Positions 33,361-45,300 of a stretch of DNA of 64,000 nt are shown one piece after another (the first letter of the stretch is position 1; the number at the start of each line of letters is the position of its first letter). Both the position numbers and the translations under genes were made by a program. Source of the DNA: Nepenthes gracilis (lineage: Eukaryota > Streptophyta > Magnoliopsida > Caryophyllales > Nepenthaceae); assembly GCA_033239525.1 (NCBI GenBank), contig BSYO01000004.1:17770037-17834036 (forward strand), given 5' to 3'. The notes under the pieces are model-generated. The model did no database searches, was not told where the DNA came from, and worked only from the letters and a program-made list of their open reading frames with translations.

Positions 33361-35788
33361 GTACATATACCCCGATGAGGACTGTTTTATGATTTAGATA
33401 TTTGTTTTGAATTTGGATATTTGATTAGGAGTACGAGACTTTCATTAGATTTTGGATCTTAAATTTTGGATTTTTTTATTGGATTTCTTTTATCGACGAT
33501 TTGGATTTATTCTGTCATTTGAACGAATTTTTATCCAATTGACATTCTCTCTAATTTATTGAACTCCTTTTATTTAAAAATATGATACTTGTTGAGTATT
33601 AGGCTCACTTTTTCTGTTTTATTTTTTCAGAGTAGAATATTTAGACGCATTACAGAGTATGGTCGTGAGCTACCAGTCATTCATCTGATTTGATGGGTTT
33701 TGATTATATTATGGTTTAAATTGGTTTTTATATGATCGAATTATTGAATAGGCCGGGTATAGGCCGATGGATATATTTTGAAAATAGTTGGATATTATAT
33801 TATGTTTGATTTATAATTTTGGTCGAAATTTACCTCCCTTACAATGATTAGAGGGCAGGTCGTACTTATTTTATCTGGACGGTTATTCGATGAGGTCATG
33901 TGTAGATTTTAATTGATGTCAGGTCTTATTATTGGTTTGTCACACTTGAATTTTGGGACTTAGAATTATTTGTTTAAAATTATTTAGAATTTTGCATTTT
34001 AAAAATTACAATTAATTATTTAAATTAACCTGTTTAATCCGAATTCATGATATCCGTAACTCTTGACCAACCAAATGGACTACGTTTAACGTCTGTAACT
34101 CTTAACCCACATATCTTACATTACGGCTTCATTTACTGTCTACAGCTCTCGACCCTCTGAGTCATCAAATCCCATAGACGGCTACATTTAAAGTTCGTAA
34201 CTCATGACCACCAAAACAGCTACATTTAACGTTCGTAACTCTTGACCAGTAAATCAAATTTCAAAACCATGTGCTTTCAAAAGTCTGAAGTTCTTATAGC
34301 CGAAGCTACTCAGTAATGCAAATAACTGGACACTTTTCACATGCAAATGGCTAACTTCTTTTAAACATGCTCGTGACCAGACTTCTTTAAACATGCAAAT
34401 ATCCAGACTTTATGCAGTTAAATAACCAGACTCCATGCCAATAAACAAAATCAGACTTCTTGCAATAACGTAAATAACCGAACTTCTTGAAACATGCAGT
34501 GAGAAATCAACGGAGTTCTTCCACGATGCAATTAACAGGACTTCAATTATGCAGGGAACCGAACTTATACAAAAAATTGATTTTCATGTAAATATGCAAG
34601 TAATTAGACTTTATGCAAATAGGCAAATGGCTGGACTTCATACAAAAGCAGTTAACCGAAGTTCTTAAATGATGCATTCATAAATATTAACAACATGCAG
34701 AGAAAACAAATTATGATGGCATGCTTCATGTAGAAACTTAACAAAGAGAGCATGATAAAAATAATGCTTAATCAGATTTCGAATATGATTTAGTAAAAAC
34801 GTAGGGTACACTTACATTAAAATATTCTTAAAACCTAAACCTATAAAAAAAATGGAGAGTACACTTGCCTGATTACGAACTCCCTCACCCAAGCTTGGGC
34901 TAAGACTCCTTCCTCTTTGTCTCCTACTTCTCCCTTTCTTCACAGATTTTTCTAACTCTTTTTCTTACTTTCGAATTCGGTATTTATAAAGGATGGGTTA
35001 GATGGGAGTGGGAGGGGTAACTTACCTACTTCGTACTTCCTTTCTAACTCACTTAATTTCCTTCTAGAAGGTCAGTGGATTAGGTGGGAGTAGTTTACCT
35101 ACTCTAACTGGACCACTCCAGCCTTGGCTAATAGGCCGGTCCTCTTTTATCAATTTACTCCAGTCGTCCACTTTATTATTTCATCTCTTACAACCCATAT
35201 CGGTACCCTCATTTATCCGGCCATTAACTTCTCAATACAGGTCGTCCTCATAATGAAAGCCAATCATTGGTGCCAACTTTTTGGTCAACATGTTGACCGA
35301 AACTTTGGCAATAGGCTGCTTTCCTGGTTATTTTGCTTAATGAGCTAGTCAACGAATGTTGACCGGATTTCTCTTCGTTTCCTTGAAGTCCGGCCATTTC
35401 TATACAAGTCCTCGAGCCTCATTTCATTTTAACCGATCAATGCACATTGACCGGATTTGTCCTCAACAGTCGATCCACTAATTCTTGTCTGGCCAATTTC
35501 CTTCTCACTTCAACTCCAGCCATCAACTTCATCAACTCCGACCGGTCTTTATCACTTCAGCCTTCTCACTTTGGCCCCTATCATCTAGTCTAGCCATCAC
35601 CATACCACTTCGGCTATCATCACTTCGGCCAATCATCTCATCAACTCCAGTTTCCTCAACTCCGGCCTCATCATCTCGTTCCCTAACCATCATGTTTTTG
35701 AGATTTGGATCTCACAACTTCCTAATTAATTAAGCCAAATTTTGATTATAGGACCTTAATTACTTTATTTGAAAATCAGGACATCACA
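30881..35788 (-). mobile_element. solo LTR of element A, inverted, split by solo LTR B
   Basis: TGTAACGGAC at 30881 to GACATCACA at 35788 is the reverse complement of the A LTR (10119-12567). The duplication agagt is perfect on both sides (30876-30880 and 35789-35793). It keeps the landmarks of the A LTR in inverse order, including the (AT)n run (about 30941-30957), the two tandem-repeat arrays and the GCCGGA-rich end. Solo LTR B (31581-34052) lies inside it. Without B it is about 2.43 kb, close to the 2449 bp of the A 5' LTR. Confidence 0.92.
31581..34052 (+). mobile_element. solo LTR of element B
   Basis: Starts TGTAATATCC and is alignable with the B LTRs (13278-17430 and 21357-23950) to its end CATGATA. 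It is flanked by tctgt (31576-31580) and tccgt (34053-34057), one transition apart. A (TAA)n run at 31777-31819 is longer than in the other copies. The GA-rich block after it and the ORFs at 31854-32420 lie in the LTR and are not genes. No primer site or coding part is present. Confidence 0.9.
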
Positions 35789-36002
35789 AGAGTCACACAT
35801 GCCAAAGGTTGAGGTACTCGAACCTCTTGGCATGGGGGGCTAGCGATGGGTAGTAACACCCAAGGCTCAGATAAAAGGTCCAAAAATCGGGCCCAGGTCC
35901 CAAGGGCCCATGATGATGATTTGGCCTAAGAAGCTAAATTAGTTCAAGAGGTCCAATAACTTAGGTCCAATAACTTAGGTCCGATAACTTAGTACTCACG
36001 GA

Positions 36003-39000
36003 TGCAGTGTTGCTAGTCTGGTTGAAACTAAGGTTGCGGAGAAGAATTCTCAGTTTGATTCCGCTAGGGTCAGACCTAATTGGTCTTGGGCCATGAATTA
36101 CTCCGTCTCTTCGATTGGACGGATTTGGGTTGTATGGGACCCCCAAAAGGTCTCGGTTAACATTCTCTCCACAGAAGATCAGGTCATTCATACCGAGGTC
36201 CTATTTCTCGAGGATCAATTCCGTTGCCTCCTGTCCTTTATCTACGGTGCTAATTCTGATAGACTCCGTAGACTCCTTTGGGAGAGCCTTAGGAAGATGT
36301 CTAATCACCCGGGCAACCTCCCTTGGGCTGCTCTTGGAGATTTCAATGCTGTTAGATCTCCGTCTGAGGACCTTGGTGGTATCTGACACCAAAAAAGCTC
36401 GATTGACCTTAAAAATTGCCTCAGAGATTGCGATTTGGATGATGTGTACCATGAAGGTATGCACTATACCTGGTATGATGGCCGGGATTCCTCTCAACGC
36501 ATTTACAAGAAGCTTGTTCGAGTTGTTGCCAATGGGCAGTGGCTTGATCAGTTCCGCAGGGCCAAAGCCCTCTTTCCCCCGGCTAGGCTGTCTGATCATT
36601 CCCCATATATTTTTTTCCCTTCCGGTGATTTGGCTAAAAAGCATGGGATGTTTAGGTTCAATAACTTCCTCACCAGATCCCCTCAATTCCACCACTTATT
36701 TATGAATGCTTGGAAGGAAGGTTCCACGGGCACCCCAATGTACCGGCTGGTGACCAAACTCAAGAAGGTGAAACTTATGCTTAAAAATCTCAATGTTCGC
36801 GAGGGCGATGTCTTTGAGGATGTTATTCACTCGAGGAAAAATCTCGATGACATCTAAAGACAGCCTCCTTCTTTCCTTAGGAGCCCCCACGAGGAGCGTT
36901 CCTGTAGGGAAGCTTACCACGCTGCATTGGCTAAGGAAGCTGACCTTATCAAGCGAAAAGCTAAGTTAAGGTGTCTTAAAGAGGGAGACCAATGCAGTAA
37001 ATTCTTCTTCAGGACTGTTAATGGTAATAATAATAAGAATAGGATTATCTCCCTCCTTGATGACTCTAGAAATCCAATATCTGGAGTTGAAAATGTCCAA
37101 AATTTGATTGTGAACCATTTTAGGAAGGCTCTTGGTCTGGCCGTTTGAATGGATCGGCTGACGCCGCTCGGCTTCGTCCCTTCATCCTACACACAGTGCC
37201 GGACTCGCTAATGGGCCCACTTATTGGACTGGTTAGTGATGATGAGATCCACAAGATGATCTTATCTATTGGCGACTATCGTGCCCTAGGTCCTGATGGG
37301 TTCAGTTCCAAATTTTTTAAGGAATCTTGGGACATTGTAGGCTCATCTGTTTGTGAAACTATTCACGATTTCTTCAATCATGGAAAGCTTTTAAAATAGA
37401 TGAACACTACGATTATTAGCCTGATCCCAAAGGTCAAATCTCCTCGTTTGGTATCTGACTACCGCCCCATATCATGCTGTAATGTCATCTACAAGGTAAT
37501 CTCAAAGATTATAGCAAATCGGCTTAAGATGGCATTACCCCATCTTATTGACAAGTGTCAAACGACCTTTGTGGTGGGCGCCATATCAGTGACAACATCC
37601 TTCTGGCCCAAGAGTTCCTTCATAAGTATCATCTGGGCCATGACTCGCCCAGATGTACAATAAAAATTGACTTAATGAAAGCCTATGACTCCATCCATTG
37701 GGATTTCATCATCACTGTCCTGACTTTAATGAAATTTCCTCCAAAAATGGTCGACTGGATAAGTCAATGCATAACTACTCCCTCGTTCTCTATGAATATT
37801 AATGGGGAAGCGGTTGGGTTCTTCAAAGGTGGAAAAGGTCTCCGTCAAGGCGATCCCATATCTCATTACCTTTTTGTTCTGGCTATGGAAGTGTTAAATG
37901 GTACTATTGAAATCAAGGCCCGTAGAAATGACAAGTTTAAATTCCATTGGAAGTGTGAAGCGACTCATACTGTTATGCTTGCGTTTGCTAACGACCTCCT
38001 CCTCTTTTCTCATGCTGATGCCAGCTCGACTCAGATTCTAAGGGATTGTCTCGAGGAATTCCATTGGCTCTCTGGCCTGTCGGCCAATGTGAATAAGAGT
38101 GAAGTCTTCATCTGCTCAAAAGACACTTCCCTTCATCAAAGCATCGCTGACATCACAGGGTTCAAAGTGGGCAAACTCCCCATTAGGTATCTGGGAGTTC
38201 CGCTGATTACCACCAGGCTGTCGACTCAGGATTGCAATGCTCTCACTGAGAAAATTACCCGCCTTATCAAATCCTGGAAGAACAGATGGCTCTCTTTTGG
38301 GGGGAGACTGCAACTCATTGCTTCTATCCTCTGGTCCGTCACCTTTATTGGGCCTCAATATTCATTCTGCCCAAATCTATACTTAATCAAATCGACCGTT
38401 TGATGAGACGGTTCTTGTGGAATGGCTCTACTGATGGGAAGGCTAGTGCCAAAGTAGCTTGGGCTGACATATGCTACCCGAAGAGCGAAGGTGGGTTGGG
38501 CCTCAAGAATTTGCAGGCCCAGAATAAAGCCCTCATCTGCAAACTCTTATGGCGTATCATGCTGAAGGATCCTGAGTCGGCTTGGTCTTCATGGAACCAC
38601 AAAAATAAAATCAAGGACCGATGTATCTGGACTCTCAAAGTTCCCGATATAGCCCCCAGGGGCTGGAAAAAGATTATGAAGTATCGCCCCTTCATGCTTT
38701 CTCATTCTTCTAAGAACTTTGGCGACGGCCTTGATACTTTTCTCTGGCATGATAACCGGCATCCAATGGGGCCGCTGCGTAATGTCAATACTGATCGTAT
38801 TCGTATGGTTACCGGTTTACCTTGGGACGCCAAGGTCTCACAAATAATCCGCGATGACCATTGGGCTTGGCCTAATCCATATGATCAGGAAGTGTCGAAT
38901 CTTACTGACAACATGCCCTCTTATCTCCCCAACACCGAGCATAAAGATTCCCTTAGATGGAATGGGAGCCCGAACGGTGTTTTTTCGACAAAATCTGCCT

Positions 39001-39535
39001 ACTTACTTATCCATCCACCCAAGCCGAAACTGAGTTGGACCACATTAATTTGGGGCTCATCCCATATTCCTGCCCACGCTTTTATTCTCTGGCTAGCTAT
39101 CCAAGGCAGGCTTAATACCACTGACCGCATTCAAGGCGTTCCAAACCTCTCCAACTTGTGTATCCTATGCAACTTGGACGATGAAAACCATGATCATCTC
39201 TTTTTCTCATGTCCCTTCTCTAGATCCGTGTGGACTAACATTCAAAGAAAAGCTGGCTTTCAGTGGCCTTACCCTGACTGACTCCATAACATCATCTGGG
39301 CTACCCACCAATGGAAAGGAAAGAATCCCTTTGCCCTATCCAAGCGTCTTTCTCTTGCGGCCACGGTTTATTTTATTTGGAGAGAACGTAACCATCGGAC
39401 CTTCCAAAAATCCTCCCCGCAGGATATTTTTCAGATCTGCTTTCGGATTATAAACGTCGTATGAGACAAATTAAAGGCATCCTTGTCTGTTGACGGGCGT
39501 TATGCCCATTCGCTTCTTATCCGTTGGAGGTTATA
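36003..39535 (+). pseudogene. LINE ORF2: endonuclease, reverse transcriptase, zf-RVT; broken
   Basis: Order along the strand: endonuclease 36003-36620 ('SLVETKV' with its catalytic Glu, 'LSFIYGAN', 'WAALGDFNAV', 'RLSDHSP'); RT 36920-38280 ('DGFSSKFFKESWDIVG', 'NTTIISLIPKV', 'SDYRPISCCNVIYKVISKII', 'IDLMKAYDSIHWDF', 'GLRQGDPIS', 'LAFANDLLLF', 'YLGVPL'); zinc region 39160-39240 ('CILCNLDDENHDHLFFSCPF'). The RT active site FADD is FAND at 37984-37995. At least six stops or frameshifts (for example at 36384, 36855, 37146, 37397, about 37660 and about 38340) break it. An L1-type ORF2 makes the nick and copies the RNA at the target; this copy cannot. Confidence 0.9.
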
Positions 39536-40468
39536 AAAAAAATGAGAGAGGAAAAGAAAAAGAAAGATAAGAGGGAATTTCTTGAGAAGGAAAAAAAGGA
39601 AAATCAAAAAAGAGAATAGAAGGTGTTGAAAAGAAAGAAAAGGTGTTTGGAGTTTTTTGAAAAAAGGAGTTTGTTTTCTCCCGCTGGTGTCATAACCAAT
39701 CTGTCTCATTTTGCTGGCTTAACAAATCTGATTTAGGCTCTGTTGCTGGTTTGCTGAACCTGCAGCAGATCCTGTTGCCTTGTTTTGCCGTGAACTGTCA
39801 TTATAGCAGATGGCATTTGCGGGCAGCAGCTGATGGTGGAATAGTGCGGATTTTATTTTGCTGCGATGTATTGTCATCTGGTGTTGGCTTTGTGTATGTG
39901 AATATTCTGCTGATTTTCGTGGAATGATGAATGCTGATTGTAGATTCCATTTTTGTGCTGGAATGAATGGAATTTTCTGCTGCAATGTGTGTTTTGCTGA
40001 ATTTGCTGGAGAGAGTGCTTTGCGATGCTTTTTTCTCGTGCCGTGACTAGGAACTATTGGAATAAACAGTTGTTGGTCTGGAATTCTAGATGATGATGTT
40101 GCAAATGTCACTGCGTAATTGGTCAAGTCAAGATGGAATGCCCGGAAGTGGATTGGAAGGATATCTTGATGTTTGAAGTTGTGGTGATTCTCGGGATTTG
40201 ATCCCGCGGTTTGTTGTTCTTGCCCGATTCTGTCTTTGTTGGAGCTTTAATTTATCCTGATTGCTGTTGATTTCTTTTGATGCTATGTGGAATGGCTTAT
40301 GCCATGTCCATGCTGTCGAATGGCGCTGGAAAGCAGCTGCTGGAATTGGGCTGATTTGGTGCCCTTTGCCCAGAGTGAATTGCGTATGAAGCTTTGGATT
40401 GCCTTCGTGGAGGATGGAAAAAATTTTGGGCCATGCTTGTGTGAACTCCACTTACCCAAAAAAAAATT

Positions 40469-40740
40469 GTGTGAACTCCGGATTCCGGAGAGTGAGAGCT
40501 TCGGAATCCGGAGTGTGTGGTGTGAACTCCGGAGTCCGGAGTAGGTCCGCTATTGTCCGGTGTGCCTTTCGTCCGGAGTGGCCTACTTTTGTCATCTCTG
40601 TTGTTTCCCCGTCAAAAAAAAAAAAGCTACGACTTGCATGTGAGAACTCCGATTTCCGAAGTGAGTGAGATCTGGAATCCGGAGTGTGAGAGCTCCAGTT
40701 TCCAGAGTGTGAGAGCTCCGGAATCCGGAGTGAATCCACT
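40469..40740 (+). repeat. palindromic CTCCGGAWTCCGGAG minisatellite in the LINE 3' UTR
   Basis: At least six irregular copies of a unit close to 'gtgagagctccggaatccggagt', each with a near-perfect palindrome CTCCGGA(A/T)TCCGGAG. Variants read 'ccgatttccgaag' and 'ccagtttccagag'. Weaker relatives continue to about 40890 ('ccggagc', 'ccggagtg'). Confidence 0.75.
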
Positions 40741-42360
40741 TATGTCCGGTGTTTTCTTGGCTGGAGTGGATTGCTTTTATCATATCCGATATTCCAAGAA
40801 AAAAAAATTGCTGCTGTATTGCTGGAGCTCTTAGACAAGAGTGCTCTTTTCCGGAGCTATTAAGGCTGGAGTGCAATGTCCGGAGTGCCTCTTGAGTATC
40901 TTTTGGACGGAGTGTTTCTGGTGCCGGGCTTGACCTGCGGCCCACATGTTCTTAGTGCTGCTGATATGCTGACGTGGCTGGGCTCGCCTCCTGACGTGAA
41001 ATTGCTGATGTGGTGATCTTCTGAAGCATGGCAACTGGTGGGTACTGGCAGTTGGATCTCCACTGCTGCTTGAATCTCCCAATGCTGTGTTGATTCTGAG
41101 TTTGGATTGGTAGTTATTCTTTTCTTCTTCTTTGGATTCTTTGAACATGTTGGTTTTTTCGGGTGGTGCAACTGATCCTGTTGCTATTGTATTTTAGTAG
41201 TTGGCTAATTCGGGCAGCAGGGGGATTGCGGTTTCCATCTGTCCTGTGTTGTAATATTTTTCATATTCTGTTGGTTCTGTAGAACGTTGGCCTCCTAGAG
41301 GTTTTTTTATGTATTTTCTGATATACTAGTTGCTCGTGGTATGCCCTAGCGGTTTATATTTTATCATCAAGTCAAAATACTTGGAGATAAAACATAGATT
41401 TTGTAATTTTTTCTCCCTTTAATCCAAAACACTTACTTACCAAAAAAAAAAAAAACTTAGGTCCAAAGCCCAAAAGGCCTAGAGAGTTAAGTTGGTCTGA
41501 GAGACTGATTTAGTTTGGAAAGTTTGAGAACTTCGTAAGAGACCAAAGTTTTCAATAAAGCCCCGAGGACACGGCACTAAGGATATGACTCTGAAAGACC
41601 GAAGACTTATTGCTTACCAAAGATATTGATGAAGACAAGGACATTTGGCGTTAAAAGCTTGTGGACTCGATGAGGGTCAAAGTTTTCATCAAGGATGCAG
41701 ACTCTGAGAAATTTTCGATGATATGAGCAAAGAAAATGAAGCTTAGGATGACCGAGGACGCCGACTCAGAAGGTTGACTTTTGGTAGGGCACGTGCGATC
41801 TCTGTAACACGCAATCTTCGCACGGAATGATGGCCTACAGAATAGACATGATCACTGCAAAAGTGACGTCACACAGAGTAGGCTCGTATGCATGCAGCAT
41901 GTCTAACACGACAAAAGGGATTTGTAGAGTTTGTGGTAGGCTCCCCTGCACACGCAAACTTTACTTGGGTGCTCCATGTAGGAGGATTCCAACCACTATT
42001 TAAGTATTCACTATGTATCTAATAAATAATACGAACTCTTTACACTTGCATTAACGCCCATAGAGAGAAAAAAGGCAAGTTATTCATACTGCCAATTGAG
42101 AGAACACTTATGTTTATAAGAGTAATCGTTGGGAGTCACCATACATTCTGTTCTCCACCATTTGTACTCAAACAACAGATTAGTGGAACTATTATCGGAT
42201 TTAAAGTCCCATGATTTTTTTCTCTCATTTAGAATAGAGTTTTTCATATAAAAATGCTGTGCATTACTGTCTCTCTTTCTTTCTTCTACCTAGAACCGTA
42301 TTGTGTTGCTCTGCATTCGGGTCCTCATCTGCCCTGCATTCAAGATCCGAGGATGCAACA

Positions 42361-45300
42361 ATAATTATAACTTCAAAATTTAATATTTGCTATTTATTGG
42401 TGATGTTATTATAAATCATAGGTCTCTTATATTTTTACATGATTTAATTATATTTTATATATTTGTATAGTTTGGTATAATTAAACATTTATTTTGATAT
42501 TTCATATGATAAATTTGTAAAAATGATATTATTAGTGTTTTGGACATTTGATCATGCCATATTTCAAAATATGCTTTAATATATATGTATATTCACATAT
42601 AAAAATTATATATATCTTATTAAATAATTGACTTATTTTTATTTTTATTTTTATTTTGCTAGCTTTTTAAATTAAAAAGCTCGATACTTACTTGCATGTG
42701 ATTGAAATTGAGGAATGGCTATTTGAGGATTGGACTAAGATTCTCAGATCAATTTATGTATTAATGTTAAAAAAATAATAGTTTAGATTATTAATTTTTA
42801 CTTAAAGTGTTAAATGTTGTAATTTAGGTAGTGATGCATGATGTCAACGATTGAGTATGATTTTGGATTTTCCTTTCAGCAGTTCTATTGAATTACAATT
42901 CTCGATTATTCCAAATTTAACATGAATATTTTTCCTTATATATGATTTAAGGTCTTTTAATTGTCGATACTTGGAGCTACTTTCGTATGCAATATTTAGA
43001 TTATGTGACTCGAATCATTATTTTAATTTGAGTCACTTGTCAGTATTTGATTTTCAGGTTCATATCCTAATATTATTTTGGGTTTTGGCTAATAAGATAA
43101 ATAATTAAATTTTAAATAATTATGGATTAAAATATAATTTGAATTAATTATTCATTAAAAATTAAAATAATCAAATTTTGGGATCAGGAATATAACAATT
43201 ATGCATGCTTTAATTTTATATCACTGAAATATAATTTCGGTTACCCGAGAATATAGAAATCAGTAGACAAATACACGGTGATGAACATAGTAATCTGGCC
43301 TTTATATTCAATGTTGATGTGCTGCTGCTGTGATTAGGTTTTTAGTTCCGAGATTTCGAGTAACTATTTAATGGAAATTTGGGGCAATTTATTAAATTAA
43401 AGCAGGCTATAGAGTCGAAGTGTTATGGTAGTGTTTGTTTAGTGTCACGTCAAATTCGACTGAATTGGAAATTGGTGAGTTTTGTTCGATTTGATAAAAT
43501 AAAAAATATTTTTTTTTTATAGCTTTAGAAATAAAATTAATAAATTGGTAAGTTTGACATAGATCGGGTAACACTTAAAGGATTGGGCATATACTTAGTT
43601 CATTATTAGATTTTCCTTAAAATTTCAGTAATTATTTATTGATATTAATTTAGTTCGTGTGTATAGTTTTTTTTACTATCAATAGTCAATGAAGAGAAAA
43701 TTATATAAAAAAATAACCTTAGCAAAGAATATGAAACTTACGATATTATAATATAATTTGTATTTGTCAAATACTAATTTTCATATTATAAATATTTGAG
43801 GTAATCGGGATAGACTCTTATAGTATTGTAAATAACACATGTTGAAAAATCAGTGGATATCACATCAAGGGGTATTAAGTTTCAATATGCAATTAAAATT
43901 AAGTATTATGTTCCCTGTTTGGATAAGAATTCCGATTAGAATATGAAAATACGTACTAACATATTTTGGATATACCCTTAGGGGAAAATGATAATATTAA
44001 TTAGTCGGATTAAGTTTAATACTTGTATTCTATTAATGGCATGGTATCACAAAAAGATATAATCAGTTGCTTGTCAACTTTACTAGTATTAGTATCTTGT
44101 GAATTGTACCTAACCTTTGGTAATAAGCATGTAATCGTTGGTTTACAGTAATATATAAGATCCGAAATATTATTATGATGTCTTACATAATTTAAATTTG
44201 TATTGGAATATATTCGATAGAATGTATATTTTGTTGATATTTTAGATTTGATAAAATCTTAGTTACATTTTTTTATATTCAATTGTTATGCGTTTTTGAA
44301 TTGTGATTATGACATGATATTCAATTTCGAATAGTTATTAGATTATCACATTTATTATTAATTTTTTATATATTTGATATTATTATTCAAGATGTTTTAT
44401 TATATTTTGATATTGATATTATTTGCTAGCCAAACATTTAGCTCAACTATATATTTTTGTCGGCTTTAGAGTAGGGGAGGTCAATAATGAGTTAAAGGAG
44501 ATCAAGTATTTCCTGATGAGATTTTAGGTAGATACAGCCTTAAAGTCTAGAAGCTTCATGATGAAAAAACTTATGAGGCTCCTTTATTATTTTATTAACT
44601 TTTTTAAGGGATATTGTATCAGGCTTGCGTTCCTATGGGCTATGTTATAATAGCTATTTATGCTTCCTCTTGTTTTAGGTGAGATAATATTTAATTTGTA
44701 TATTTTAATTATAATGTATTTATGGGAGCCATTTATGGTTTTGATTTCCACGAAGTCAGTTCGAACTGGGTCGGGAGATTTGGATCTGGATCGGCATAGT
44801 CTCCCCCCCTTTGGGGGCAACTCGAAACCATCTCAAACTGGAACAAGAGAGGAGAAAAGCCACCGCTCAAATTTGGTTCCACCCGGAAAAGGGGATGCAA
44901 GAAGCTCCTTTGCTGGGCAAACAACTATGAATAAGATCACTGGTGATGGTTCCAGGTTGTGGAGATCGCCCATTGGCCTCCATGGAGCATCCACTTGTGC
45001 ATTTAAAGAGAAGCTTGGTCAAGTAGAAATTCTTCATCGGCAAATATTTTTGCCCCAAAAAAGCTACCACAGTCCCCTATAACATGCGAAAAACCCTTTG
45101 ATGCTCTTGTTATTGAGAGTGATAATCACAAGTTGATTGTCGAAATTCCAAATTGAGGTTGCAGTCCCACAAGAATTCTTATTGTAGGATGTTTCGAGGA
45201 TTGTTCATCCACGGATAGTCGCATTACTTTGCCTTTATTTTTTAAAAAACATTATAGTTAGAACAAAATTTAGAAAAGAATAATACTTATAGAACTATTA

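Larger units (their letters stand above)
35971..41453 (+). mobile_element. L1-type LINE, 5'-truncated, in the D 3' LTR
   Basis: It ends in an A-rich tail (about 41442-41453) and is flanked by aacttaggtccaa at 35958-35970 and 41454-41466, a 13-bp target duplication. The left junction also carries two more partial copies of 'taacttaggtcc' (35971-35991), probably made at integration. The body holds most of ORF2 (endonuclease, RT, zinc region) up to about 39535, then about 1.9 kb of 3' UTR with a palindromic minisatellite. ORF1 and the first part of the endonuclease are missing. Confidence 0.9.
8231..42360 (+). mobile_element. Ty3/gypsy Tat-lineage retrotransposon D, host of a large nest
   Basis: D is bounded by acaat (8226-8230) and ataat (42361-42365), a 5-bp duplication with one transition. 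The 5' LTR is 8231-9235 and the 3' LTR 35844-42360, split by a LINE. Inside, in order, are the primer site (9236), gag (9304-10118), pol (25088-27826), an antisense ORF (28386-30478) and a purine-rich tract before the 3' LTR. Gag block 'MTMCKCFTLTLKGDAR', pol blocks 'DTYSGYNQIRM' and 'GLDMLGSLP', a second RNase H and the antisense ORF between integrase and the 3' LTR place it in the Tat group (Retand/Grande-like). Elements A, B, solo A, solo B and two LINEs are nested in it. Confidence 0.88.
35844..42360 (+). repeat. element D 3' LTR, split by a LINE
   Basis: Starts CGATGGGTAG (the T of the terminal TG has become C) and ends GCAACA at 42360. The LTR parts are 35844-35970 and 41454-42360; they join to match the 5' LTR 8231-9235. 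A purine-rich tract with six G's (35831-35843) precedes it. The TSD ataat follows. Confidence 0.88.

Noticed and set aside
40592..41171. Minus-strand ORFs of 103-117 codons
   Set aside because: They lie antisense to a LINE 3' UTR and its minisatellite; composition is repeat-driven and no motif is present.
44660..45082. A 140-codon plus-strand ORF
   Set aside because: No motif, no splice context and no neighbour supporting a gene; it may be a fragment of an old retroelement. Left within the intergenic description.
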